DNA from: Drosophila pseudoobscura | Lineage: Eukaryota > Arthropoda > Insecta > Diptera > Drosophilidae | Reading direction: 5' to 3' | Assembly: GCF_009870125.1 (NCBI RefSeq) | Contig: NC_046679.1 | Span: 1,240,001-1,304,000 of the forward strand | Length of the DNA: 64,000 bases | Shown: one piece after another, positions 34,701-46,275 of the stretch | Position numbering within the stretch: the first letter of the stretch is position 1 | Layout of the letters: each line of letters opens with the position of its first letter | Position numbers and translations under genes: made by a program | Notes under the pieces: generated by a model | What the model saw: the letters and a program-made list of their open reading frames with translations, nothing else | Told to the model about the DNA's origin: nothing | Database searches by the model: none

Positions 34701-37285
34701 TCAACTCGACTGAGGTCCGGTCCCCCCCTCCCTCATGAGGAGTGTTAATGAATTGCAGTCTGTCCCAGGGGGGGGAGTGGGAGGTGGATTGGAAATGAAA
34801 ATGGAAATGTTTGACAATTTGTCACCGCGTCCAACACTTGTCTCGTCTCGCCAAAGCCGATGCCAATTGCGGGTGCGGGCCACGTCTGAGACCATTTGTT
34901 ACACATTTTATTTCGTATTATTTGTCTCTTTTATACGAGTATCTTTTGTAGTGGACCCCCCCTTCCTCTACCCACCCTCATCGCATGCATTGGGTGTACT
35001 TAGTGGCAATTTATTTGCCATTACCTTTTGCTCTGTCCACTTTTCAGTGTTCACTTCTGGTTTTAAATCAAGTTTATTAACCGGAATCTGTCAGTGTGCG
35101 ACTACGGGTGCGAGTGCGAGTGCGAGTGGTGTCTGTGAGATCTATCTGTGTTCGCATTCAGGGCGTATCCATAACTATCGATTAGCATTCTAATTTATAT
35201 ACTAACTGCTGCCCCCCCCCCCCCCTATCCCCAGAGAGTGGGGCACAAATTTAGCAACGCCAAGGGGCATGCACGAGTTTGTATTCGCATTCGGATTACA
35301 ATTTCAAGACCAAGCTGCGGTCGATACTCTATCGAAGCAGGGAGTTGGGACTTCAAGGCCCCAAGTGGCAGAGTCTGGCAGATCTAGCAGATGATTCTGG
35401 TGGGAATTGAGAGGTTTATCCCCTGATTGTGTCAGCATTTTTTTAGGAAACCCTAATGAACCGAACCCCCAACCAAACGGCGGGTAATTATTGTTTAAAC
35501 TTATAATTTGTTCATTAATTTCAATGAACTTCTTGAGACTGAAACTTGTTTCCTCTAAGAATAACTTGGAAGAGTATTCCTGCTACCAACATTTTTCTCT
35601 GCACTCTTTTGCTGCTGTTTTTGGCCTTAACCCAAGTGACGTCTACAGCCAATAGCTGCAGCCGAGAGGTACAGACATAGGTGTATCTAGAACTAGAACT
35701 AAACCGATTTCCAATTCCTATTCCAATTATGGGTGCAGCAGTAATTCACAGACGTTTAGCTGGAGATTACGAATGTGGGAACAAAACCATGGACTCGTAA
35801 CTCTTACTTTCATGAATGTAACGCAGAAGAGGCTGCGGCGATGAACCAAGATGAACCCTGCCCAAAGAACCACAAAATCAGAAGAGGGAAGAAGGCCAGA
35901 CACAAGAGAGTGGAATCAGCATAGAAAAGAGAACAAAATCCATTTGGAATATGGTATATTATATATTAAATGCCGGCTAGTACGTATACGAGTCGAGGCG
36001 AGTCGAGGCGAGTCGAGTCGAGTATGGGAGGTGGTTCTCGCTGTCCAACTTTGGCTAATTAATGAGGCGTTCGTTCTCAGAGAACGAAACTTTCGTTTTT
36101 AATGAGATGCCTGCCGACTGCCTGCCTGCGTGCCATAAAAAATTGTATTTGTTTTCCTTGCGAAATTCCTAAATAATTAAAGCCATTGAATGTGCTGCCT
36201 GGGGAGAGAGGGGATAGACGTTCCGACACCGACACCGCATAGACCATGAGTAATTATATAGACTGTGAAGAAGGGGCTTGATAAGAACTAGAACTGGTTT
36301 CTGGTTGCTTTTTGCTCTGTCGTTTTGCCCTGTCTTTAGTTTTTGCTTTGTTTCAATATTTTATGGATTTGACTTTGGCTAGGATTTAATTACATGGTCT
36401 GTCTGTCTTTCGGTCCGTTTGTGTGGCGGAAATGCCTGAGAAATGTTAATTAAATTACGGATGGTAAGCGCCAACTCATCTTTATGGTAGAGTACCACGG
36501 AATACATGTACCCTCGAATACACTCGAGTGCCCTAAAGGCATCCTCTTGACCTCTTCTTAAGCTGGTTTTCAGATGTGATTAGATGATCACTGGCAGACT
36601 GCTTTGATGGGTATCTGAATAGTCGCATTCTTGTCTCTACCGAGTACCTGCGGTTGCAGCAACTCCTCAATGGCATGCCAATTGTTGGCTACAAAAAGCT
36701 ATCAAAATACTTGCCATTAATTATAAATATGTTGAAATTGCAACACAGACGATGCGATGGAGCATCTGTCTGGCACTGGCACTGGGGCTGTGACTGAGAC
36801 TGTGACTCTGCGACTCTGTGACTGGGCCTGGGCTTGGCTCTTTTGTGGTGGCCACAGTCTGTGGCACAGTCAATCCGTGGATGGCTGGCTCTCTGCTGCT
36901 GCTGCTAACCTGTTGCCAATACAAGTTCAATGATTCTTTGTGTCTCTCTCTGCGGCTGCGAGAGGAGACTCTTCAAATTAGCTGCTGCTCTCGCAACGAT
37001 TTCTGGTGTGAAATGCACCTTGACATTTGGGCTGGATATTTCCCATTGATTAACGATTAACGATTGAACGCAATGGATCTGCTTTATTTGTTTATAAATT
37101 ATTTATTATTTTGCAATTATAATGCTATATAATGCTATGTCTGTGTGTGTGTGTGTGTGTGTGTCGAATGTGGCAATGACTTTGATATTTGTTGGTCCGG
37201 TGGGAAACCTCTGCTCCGCTCTGTGCTCCGCTCTGTGCTCGGCTCTGTGCACTAATTGCCCGCTTCTTGTTCTCCTTAATTGCAG
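31761..37285 (+). other. Probable leader intron, no gene seen
   Basis: About 5.5 kb without convincing coding sequence. It holds an AC microsatellite (31806-31831), TA-rich sequence near 31895-31931, a GGGGCA array (about 32879-32905), TTTCGGTAT units near 33046-33076, GT microsatellites (33275-33293 and 37141-37163), a 14-base C run at 35212-35225 and CGAGTCGAGG units at 35990-36022. Confidence 0.6.
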
Positions 37286-37572
37286 TCATTAACAAGCGCG
37301 GATCCCCCCATACACAGGCCATACACGGACCATGGTCCAGCAGCAGCTGCCCGGGGTGGCCAAATGAATCACGCTTGAGGAAAGTGCGCTCCATTAAGCA
37401 CAACCACATCCATATCCCAGCGAGAACAAGAGACACCAGCGGCACTAAAACGCTTGATTAACTCCCCGTGGACGCGAGTGGAACAGGTGGACCGTGGACC
37501 GTCGATTCCCCCCCTCCTGGAGCTGCCATGGCACACTTTTGCTGGTTCCTCAGACTGGGCTTTCTGCTGCTG
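37286..37572 (+). other. Leader exon carrying the start codon and an upstream ORF
   Basis: The acceptor TTAATTGCAG ends at 37285. The exon contains an 11-codon upstream ORF at 37332-37367 (ATG GTC CAG ... AAA TGA) and then the main ATG at 37528, and ends at a GTAAGT donor at 37573. The upstream ORF could lower translation of the main frame. Confidence 0.5.
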
Positions 37573-40500
37573 GTAAGTGTCACATTAAGGCGGTAATTGC
37601 CACTCATGAGGCCGCTAAATTATGGCCAGGTGCGAGCCGCAGTTCCCGGGAATCGGTTCACTTTCGGCCAGGCCCAAACTTAAGTTCAAGGCTTCTCTTC
37701 GCTTCTCAGATTAGCAATGTGTGCGGTTCCTAGCCCCAAGAAAAAACTAGTTTAAATCGATGCCGAAATCCCTTCTAAATCGGTCACCATCTGGCGGCAA
37801 AGGAGTGCTACTCAGCTGGCAATAGTTTTCGCTAGGAACTCCCAAGTAGTTCAGGCACTCGCTGATATGGAAAGTAGATTGATTTGAAGCTTTGATTGAA
37901 ATTCCCAAACAGGCGATGGTACCATGGCATTGAAAGAACTTCGATAATCGAAATATCTTCCATTCAGACACTAGAAGAGAAGAAGAATACCCCTCTTCTT
38001 CTACTTTCGTGGTCGTTAAATCTCTAAAAACCATTCACAAATTTCCCCGATGAACTCGTGGCCTCACTCATCATCATTTGGACGTCTTGTAACATTATAT
38101 CATCCCAATCAAATCCATTTTTAGGTCGAACCACTTTTCTTTTTGTCACGGTTTTCCCTCTCTGCAGACCGGGAGAATGCACCTTTATGGCCCCTGACTT
38201 TCCTTTCCCGCCAATTCCCAGGCCCCCCCCTCGAATGCAGTTGCCAAATGCAAGTCCATTAACTTGGCCAATGCGTTTTGAAAAATAATTTAATGGTGCG
38301 ATCGCCAGCCACTTGTGTGTTGGCTTTTGCTTTGTTTCGACTCGGCTCGCTTTTATTGGCCCGAAAATCATCCATAACAGGGGGCTGGCGAATGCATTTG
38401 GAATTAATTTTTACCACACTCGATTGTGCCTGTGTGCCTGTCTGGCCCGCACTTTATTGACTGCTCATTAGACAAAGAGACCAACGGACCCGCGGACGGA
38501 CAGACCCTCGTTGATTGTGAGTAATGTGGAGTGCGGGCTGGAGCGCGGGGTGGAGTGTGGGGCAGGGTAAACGGAGGCTCGAATAAACTAAATAATTGCA
38601 CGCGATTTGACTGCAGTTGCAAGTTATATGTGCAACGGAGCCGCGGCTCTGTGTCTCTTCTAGGGGTCTGGGCAGTCGGTCTCTGACGGCGGCTACGATT
38701 TGCAAATTGTGGACAGCGGGGTGTGTGGTGGGGCAGCGGGGTGTGGTGGCTCCTAGTGGCGCAACAACATTCTAAAGTGAACATTTCTTTCGAACATTAA
38801 CCCACTGAGCTCCGAGCGGGGCGCATCTGAGCCCAAAGTCTCCTTCGTCAAGGTTCCTGGGCCCAACATGGGTTAATTTCCCACACAGATCTGTTTTTGT
38901 TTCAGTCTCTATTTCTGTCTCTCCGCCATGTAATTAATAAATGTGTGGTGCTCGGTACTTGTGCCCCAAACTGTTGCAGTTGCAGTTGCCGTTGATTTGG
39001 CTGACTCTGATTCTGCCTTTAGCTCGAATTCTGGCTGTGTCTGAGGCTCCGTCTGTGGCATTGAGCTTCGAGCACTGCCCTAATGTGGGCTGCACTTGGC
39101 TGGCAGATCGATAGCCAGATAGTTGTAGCCTGTAATGACACACAGGCCAACTACACTCGACAAAAAATATAAGAGAATGCTTAAACATTGAATCACCCCC
39201 GATCATTTCCAGGAAACAGAGAATAGATCCCTCGTGGAACCCATTTCCCAATCTTTTTGCGAGTGTATTGTGGTTTTTAAGCTTGCAACACGGCCACAAT
39301 GCACAATGCACTCGCCACAGCTGACGACAGCGGGTGGTGAGCCAGTGAGCCGGTGAGCCAGAGAGCCAGTGAGTGGCTGCTACCAAAAAGATTAGACCCC
39401 AACTGAAGCTGGGGCTGTAGCTGTGGCTGTAGCCGTTTAGGACCCGCTGACACATTCACTTGGCCACTGGCTTTGTGGTTTCTGCTGTGCGGTGGCGGTG
39501 GCGGTGGCTGGCTGCTCCTTTCAACGCCCACCGCTAGGGGCAGACACCACTCGAACCCGAAAATATGCACAAATTCAAGTATTACATGACTTTTTCCGCA
39601 TTCGATAGCTTCTCGCTGTGTGGCCTGAGTCACACTCAGTACGTACTACGTGCGAATCCTGTTCGGCCTTAGATCAATCATCTCATCTGTGTATGAAGTT
39701 TAATGGAAATGCTATAAAAATACTTCCGAAATTTGCATAAAGCATTTGCTGAATCGAAAAACTGTCAACCGTGTCAGCCGCTCACTGAATTGCGTTGTGT
39801 TGTGTTATGTCAAGCGTAAAAACTGAAATCACGATGATTGTGGCTAATTAAATTGGAGGTATCAAGTGGCAGCATCAGCATCAGCACCAGCACCACCCGC
39901 GGCACTTGAAAGCCAATAGCCAATCGTGTGGTGTGGTGTGTGCTGCCAACTGCCAAATGATCTTAAATAAAAAGAGTGCTCATTAAGGCGTGATTATTGG
40001 TTAATTGTTAGGGCAACAATCGGAGTCGACCGAAGGCGGATATATCCCATTGATTCGGAGCGCCTGTTCTGGTCTTCTGTTCTGGACTGAAAATATCTTT
40101 TCTGACACTTCCGCTAAGTTGACAGCCGTGAAAATTGTCGCCGCTGTTGTGGCAATTGTGATTGGTGCAACAATCGAATGATAAATCGACAAAAATCGCC
40201 AGTGTAAAGTGCAAAAGAATGTCCAACAGGATTAGCGGGCTGATCAGCCCCTGCTGATAAGTCCCCCACTGATAAATCAATCAAGATTAATAACTGCCTA
40301 TCATGCGGTGGTATCATTGGAGTGATTGGAGTGGTACAGCGGCAGGCACAGGTCTCTCGTTTCATTCATTCATTAAACTGGAGCACGTCACTGACCAGTC
40401 GGTTCAAGTAACCCCGGGGAGACAATGGAAAGGAATTCGCATTGTCCACCTGCGTTTTTGTCGATCGTTTGGGAGTACGAGGGTATTTTTAGAACGTTTT

Positions 40501-43500
40501 TTCTTTTGTTTTAGGGCGTTACGCAAAGACACAGATATGCGTGCGGCCACAAAGCCCTTTTGTAATCACAAACTGGGCACAGAGCGGGCTTTTGGTGTCA
40601 ATGCTAAACGCTCACCGCCCGCGGTCGAGTACTTCTGCAATTTTAGACATAAAAGGCGAGGCGAGGCGACCGACCGACCCGCTGGAGACTGGCTGGTGAC
40701 TGGTGACTAACCCCCACAGTGGTGCGGATCGGTCAGATACTTACCTCTCTGACTGTGTAATTTTAGCACATGTGCGAAGGTGTTTGCTAGAGCGACTGTC
40801 GACTGTCGACTGCCGCGACTGCTGACTGCCAGCGATATGATCTAAAAAATGCCCGGCGACAGGCGCCCACTTTTTGCTGGATCCCCACTGCCGGATGTGG
40901 TTATTGTTCTTGTTCATGAAGTATAAACCTTATACTATATGCACAAACGTTTATTGAATAATTATGCTATTTTTTTCGGATCAATTTCCATTAATATTTG
41001 ATTCAATTTGCGCGCCTTTCCATTCGAAATCGATTTTTCTTGCGGAGCTGCAAACGATTTGTCCGCCTGCAATTAGCATTGCTAATGCCAGATACTCGCG
41101 AGATGGATTTAAATAGCCATAAATATGTTTTATGCGCCTGTCCGATCCGATCTGATCTGATTTCCTTTGGCAGGGCAAGTTCGTGCCCTAAGTCTTTTGT
41201 TTTTTCCACTGGAAGTGGTGGTGTAATGGCGGGGGTGGGTGTGGGGGCGGCTGATAACAATTTATTGCCAATCTCTGGCCATGAAATATACTGCATTATT
41301 ACTGCATTTGCTTAGAGGGAGACTGTCCAACTGCGAAGCTGTTGAAATCTAAAGGAAAAGGCGCACATTCGAACACCGTTAAGTGATTTATCAATGTTAA
41401 GATAAGTTTTGCGATTGTTTATGCTGTATAGTTCTCTGAGCAAAGATTACTCATGCCAGGCAGGATCCCTTTAGGCCAGAGAATGCAACCTGATCTGGCA
41501 GACCTTTCCCGAGCCGAAGCTGGGTCTTTCCCTGCCCCAACTCCAAGCGAAATTGATATATGATCAGCTGAAAGATGAGTCAGAGAAATGCCTGGGGAAA
41601 AAACAACCCCCAGAGGAATGCCTTGCTGACTGGAAATGACATATTGACCAGCCGACAGGCGAGCAGTAATAGCTGTAGTAATGTTGCTCCATTTTCCACT
41701 TAACCGATTTCCACTCCACTCCAGTCCAGTCCGATCCGATCCGATCCGATCGAATGCTATGCAAAGTGTTTGCAATCCCATAAGCATTGTGTGTGTTTTC
41801 GCTACCTTGCGCCACCCACTTGCAACGCGGCAGCAGCGGCAGCGGCGGCGGTTAATTATGCCACACAGTCGCACCATTTGACTAGGGAGCAACATGCACC
41901 ACTTCAAACAGATCACCGCTACGCTGCACCACATCCACAGCCACATCCACATCGCATCGCGGAGCCCAGCATTCCGCTGATGTCTTAATAGACCTCTCGG
42001 CACATTATTATTCAAATGTCCATTGCATGACTTGTGCATATCTGTATATCTGTTTATCTGTATATCTGTAGATCGGAGCATATGTCTATAGATCGCGCGT
42101 CGATCGATCCGAATGATATTTTAATTACGCAAATTTATAAATAGATCGCTGAGATAAGCAACAGCCAATGCGATCACATCGATCGGATCGATCGGATTGA
42201 TCTGATTTGCATAAAAGATCAATCGAGGAATATGTCGAGCATAACTAATGCTTTCCCTCTTCCCCGTCTCTCCCTCATTCCGTTACAGATGCTGTCCGGC
42301 TGCCGGACACGTCCCACGGGGCGGCAGAGTGAGCTCATCGCGGGCAATGAGTTCCTCAAGCTGTTCCTGGACCACGACGAGCAGCAGCGCAGCCTGCACA
42401 GCAGCGAGCAGGAGTTCGAGGGCCGGGCGGAGACCCACCGCCAGCGAACGGCCAGCGGCAGGAGCCTGGAGCACAGGACACGCTTCAGGAACACGCTCGC
42501 CAACAGCAAGGATCACGAGGCTCGGGCGGAGAGAGGGGAGGTCGTTAAGCTGGTGACCAGCGGCAGCAAGATCGTCTTCCTCGAGGACGAGCCCCGCTCC
42601 AGCAAGTCCAAGACGAGCAGCGACGAGGTCAAGGTCGTGGCCGTCAGCGTGAGCTCATCCAGCAAACGGGGTCCCAGTCCCCGCGCCCGCGCCCGCCCCC
42701 GCCCCAGCACGAGTTCCAGCTCCACGACTGCCGCGACTGCCAGCGGCTCGGGGTCGGACTTTGTGAATCGCTCGCACAAGAGCGAGCTCTCCATCGAGGA
42801 GACAGAGCCCCGGCTCGCGCCCGACGCCATGGAGGGGGACAGCGACTCTCTGAACAGCGCCTCCAACATACAGAGCGTCTTGGCGGCACCAGCACTAGCC
42901 GGCACCTTCCCGCGGGGAAGCAACCGAAGCGAGGAGGTAGCCGTCACCCATGAGGCGGTCGAGGGCGAGGACAAGCTGCTGCCGTTCCAGACGGTGATCT
43001 ATCACGACTCCAAGCAGGGTCGCGGGCCGCAGTCAAGATCAATATCGTACAGCTCCATATCGCAGAACGTGGACGATCTGCAGGCCTGGCAGCAGTCCAC
43101 CCGCGGCGGCATCCTGGCCGAGGCCCAGAGGAATGTCAGCGAGAGCCTGAAGCCCATTCCCAGGCCCGGACACGGCCACCCTTCGTCCTCGGAGCCGGCC
43201 AAGTTCTACTCCGTGCCCTCGAAGATGTACAGTGTGCCGAGCAAGTTCTACTCGGAGCCATCCAAAGTCTACTCCGAGCCCTCCAAGATGTACGGACAGC
43301 CGGAGAAGGTCTACTCGGAGCCCTCGAAGGTGTACGGCCAGCCCTCGAAGTTCTACTCGCAGCCGGCCAAGGTGTATGGGGAGCCCGCCAAGGTGTACGG
43401 AGAGCCGGCGAAGACCTACTGGCCCCAGACGGTGACCACCTCCACCGTCACTCCTGGCCCCGTGCCCTCGTCCACTTCGGAGTACAGCTCCAGTCCGACG

Positions 43501-45691
43501 AAGGCGCCTGGAACTAGTACGACTCCCATGCCCATAACTGTGCCGCCGGGGGCTGCCCCCAGCACCTTTGTGCCCTCACGTTCCCGGCCGCGACCTGCAA
43601 TTGTCTCTCGCATCGCCTTCGGCGAGGCTCAGAGCACAAGCACCAGCACCACAACGGCAGCCACAGCTCCCCCAGCACTGCCAGCCACCACATCAGCCCC
43701 GGCCATCGCCAAGCAGCCAGAGTCCAGCACATCTGCCCCCGTCAGACCAACCACTTGGCAGCACCATTATCACAGCTACAACCATCAGCAGCAGCATCAT
43801 CCGCAGCACCACCACCCGACCGCCTCGCCGCCGCGTCGAGTACTCTTCAATTTAGATAAATTGCCTTATGATTTATTGAATGCACCACAGCCGCAGCATC
43901 AGCAGTCGCCCCACCATCTACTGGATCCCAGTCCGAGCCACTTCCAACAGCCGCAGCCACAGCCACAGCCACAGCCACAGCAGCGTCCATGTTGGGAGCA
44001 ACGTCAGCATTCATCACTGCCGCATCAACATTCTAATCAAAATGCCAAAGGATTGCCCAATAGAGGTGAGTCGCAAAGAGTCTCAGTTTTGAGTCGCGGA
44101 GTTTGGTCTGAAGACAAATTACACTGTTTAACAAAGTTCAGAATGCATTTGCATAAATTAAAGAGAGTGGCGCTTTTTGAAGATAGTTTAAGGGAAACTT
44201 AATTAGAGTCAAAGGGGGATCGAAATTGGAAGTATGCTTGATAGTATTTCTATATCGTAGATCAGTCACATTCTACAGCTGACACACTCTGAGAAAACCA
44301 TAGGCATAGTTTAAAGAAATATACACATATTTGAATGAAATAACTAATAGAATTCACTTCGAATTTCAAATCACAAAAGTGCGTTGTTGCAAAACGTAAG
44401 ATTCTTTCGACTTAAAATCGGTTACCAAAGAGCTTGCGATATCTGAATGATTTGCAAATAAATATAAATATTTATTTGAAATATGAAATAGATTTGGATA
44501 CAAAACTAATGTCAAGATGTAACTGAAAACACTCTCAGTGCAAATCCTAGGTGTATCTATTCGATACTCTGGGCTTTTTCCTCTGGGTGTATATAACACG
44601 ATACTCCAGTCGAGTACTCGCCCAGAAAACTACTGAAGGAATGTGGGCACAATCGTCATAGGTATTCTTGAACTTTGTTAATCAGTGCAGCTTTGAGTTG
44701 CAACGACAACGCACCATGAAACCCATGCTAACCCCCCTTCTGGAGGGGCAACTAATCTTGAACTTATCAGACATCATCTTTGTTGCTCCTCCCCCAACAT
44801 AAACCTCTCTTCATCGCTCTCCCTGTCTCCCTTCCTCCCGCAGATCTAGTCAAATGTATTTCCAAATTTGCACACCAACATGGAGCATCATCATCGTCAT
44901 CAGGGGCACCATCATCGTCATCGGGGGCTTCGTCAGGGGCGGCCGGCTATTCGTACAGCTCCAGCTCGACAAGCTCCTCGTCGTCGTCTTCGTCGTCCTC
45001 CTCTCTGGGGCGGCCCCGCGACTCCATCAACATGCCGCAACATCACCACTTTACCACCGAACGCCCCGAGCAGTACACCCCGACCTCAGAGCAGAATTAC
45101 GAAATTGAAGAGTCCGTAAGTGTTATGACAAACGGACGAGCCCACGGACCGCAGGGCCAGGGCGGCGGGGCAGCGGCTCTGGCCACAGTCACATCTGCAG
45201 AGACTGCCACACCACCAGCTGCCACAACCACAGCCAGCAGCGCGGCGGCAGGGGCAACCACTGCAACCAGTGGTCGCGGCCGAGGCATAGACAGGGGACG
45301 TGGTTCGGTGGTGTACAACGCCGACGCAAATGCCAACCACGACTACGACGCTGGCCAAGACGACGACGGAGGGGAGGTCGGCGATGAAGCTGGCGAAGAT
45401 GCAGATGGAAATGCAGACCGCGGCAGAGAGGGGGCTGGGGCTGGGGCCGGGGCCGGGGCCGGGGCCGGGGCCGGCAACGAGGAGGAGGACAAAGTCGCCT
45501 ATGTGGTGGAGGGACGCAACTATCGCAAGTATCGGGTGGAGGAGAAGACCGACGACGGCTTCATTGTCGGGGAGTACGGAGTGGTGGACCACAACGACGG
45601 CAACCTGTGGGGCGTGCGCTATACCGCCGATTCGACCATTAACCGCAGCCTGATCCAGAAGGCACTGCTGGCATTTCTCAAGCTCAAGTGA
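37528..45691 (+). CDS. Secreted repeat-rich protein with C-terminal cuticle-like domain
   Basis: Exons 37528-37572, 42289-44065 and 44844-45691 total 2670 bases, 889 residues. Phases match: 0, then 1 (G|AT gives Asp). The first exon supplies a hydrophobic core (FCWFLRLGFLLL) that continues into MLSGC, a typical signal peptide. The rest is mostly low in complexity: Ser/Thr/Pro-rich sequence, ten 7-residue repeats of type K-[VMF]-Y-[SG]-x-P-[SA], His/Gln runs, a Ser run and a Gly-Ala run. The last ~55 residues are globular: YRKYRVEEKTDDGFIVGEYG, then a segment containing GVRYTADSTI. That resembles Rebers-Riddiford-type cuticle modules and a related module seen in other fly extracellular proteins. 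A role in cuticle or apical matrix is inferred; chitin binding is not shown. I do not assign a symbol. Confidence 0.85.
37573..42288 (+). other. Intron of the secreted-protein gene (4.7 kb)
   Basis: The donor is GTAAGT at 37573 and the acceptor is GTTACAG ending at 42288. I see no coding sequence with recognisable features. The intron includes short tandem arrays of GATCC (41731-41750) and TATCTG (about 42040-42072). The minus-strand open frame at 41419-42081 lacks any domain and is probably chance. Confidence 0.7.
43201..43410 (+). repeat. Ten in-frame 21-base coding repeats
   Basis: Ten consecutive 21-base units encode K-[FMV]-Y-[SG]-[VEQ]-P-[SAE] with one variant (SVPS). Each unit starts AAG or AAA. 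An eleventh partial unit (KTYWPQ) follows at 43411. Units differ by several synonymous and a few replacement changes. Confidence 0.95.
44066..44843 (+). other. Intron 3' of exon 2 in the secreted-protein gene
   Basis: A 778-base intron with a GTGAGT donor and a CTCCCGCAG acceptor. It is AT-rich and non-coding, though the exon 2 frame stays open for 45 codons into it. Confidence 0.8.
45431..45474 (+). repeat. GGGGCT/GGGGCC hexamer repeat encoding Gly-Ala
   Basis: Two GGGGCT units (45431-45442) are followed by five GGGGCC units (45443-45472) and GG. In frame they encode an alternating Gly-Ala run. Confidence 0.95.
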
Positions 45692-45938
45692 GAGCTTGCA
45701 CCTCCTCCACCTTCGCCTCCTCGTCGCCGTCCTACTCTTGCCGATACCACAACAACACAACAGCTGCAAAGCGGCATTCCACATGTGATCCAAGTCGTAT
45801 TGTAGTTAGCGCGTAGATTAGCCTAAATAGATACACTAGATATAGTAGATACTTAGACTCGTAGATGTGTCCAGCCGTTGGCCAGACGATGTCGATTCCC
45901 ACGAGATCAGGAGCACACTCGCACTACTCCTCCCCCAC

Positions 45939-45969
<31 letters not shown>

Positions 45970-46275
45970 ACTGAGTGTGTGTCTTGAGTGTGTGTGTAGT
46001 CAGTAAACGAATTTGTTTAATGTTTAGTTAATGTTTTAATTAATTTATTGTAGTTGTTGGTATTGTAATTGTAACCGTAACTCCTAATTTATTCAGTTAA
46101 CCAGCCACGAAATTACAGACCTAGCAACTCTTGCCATACAGAACACGTACACCCGCGAGTACGTACCATTCCGCACCCTGCAACTAGAAGAGCCCTAAGT
46201 GCCAACGAAAACTATCCTAATTAGACCCTAAGAGACTCCTTGAATAGTGAAATAAAAGCCTAAATTACACCGAGA
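45692..46275 (+). other. 3' UTR of the secreted-protein gene with a 30-base C run
   Basis: From the TGA at 45691 to the AATAAA at 46251-46256. A pure C homopolymer of 30 bases occupies 45940-45969; a run this long can also come from assembly or sequencing error. The remainder is AT-rich. Confidence 0.75.

Noticed and set aside
41419..42081. 220-codon minus-strand frame in an intron
   Set aside because: Sequence is Cys/Trp/Arg-rich noise with no domain; overlaps simple repeats.
45086..45793. 235-codon minus-strand frame opposite the secreted protein
   Set aside because: Antisense shadow of exon 3 with Val/Ala/Cys runs from its repeats.
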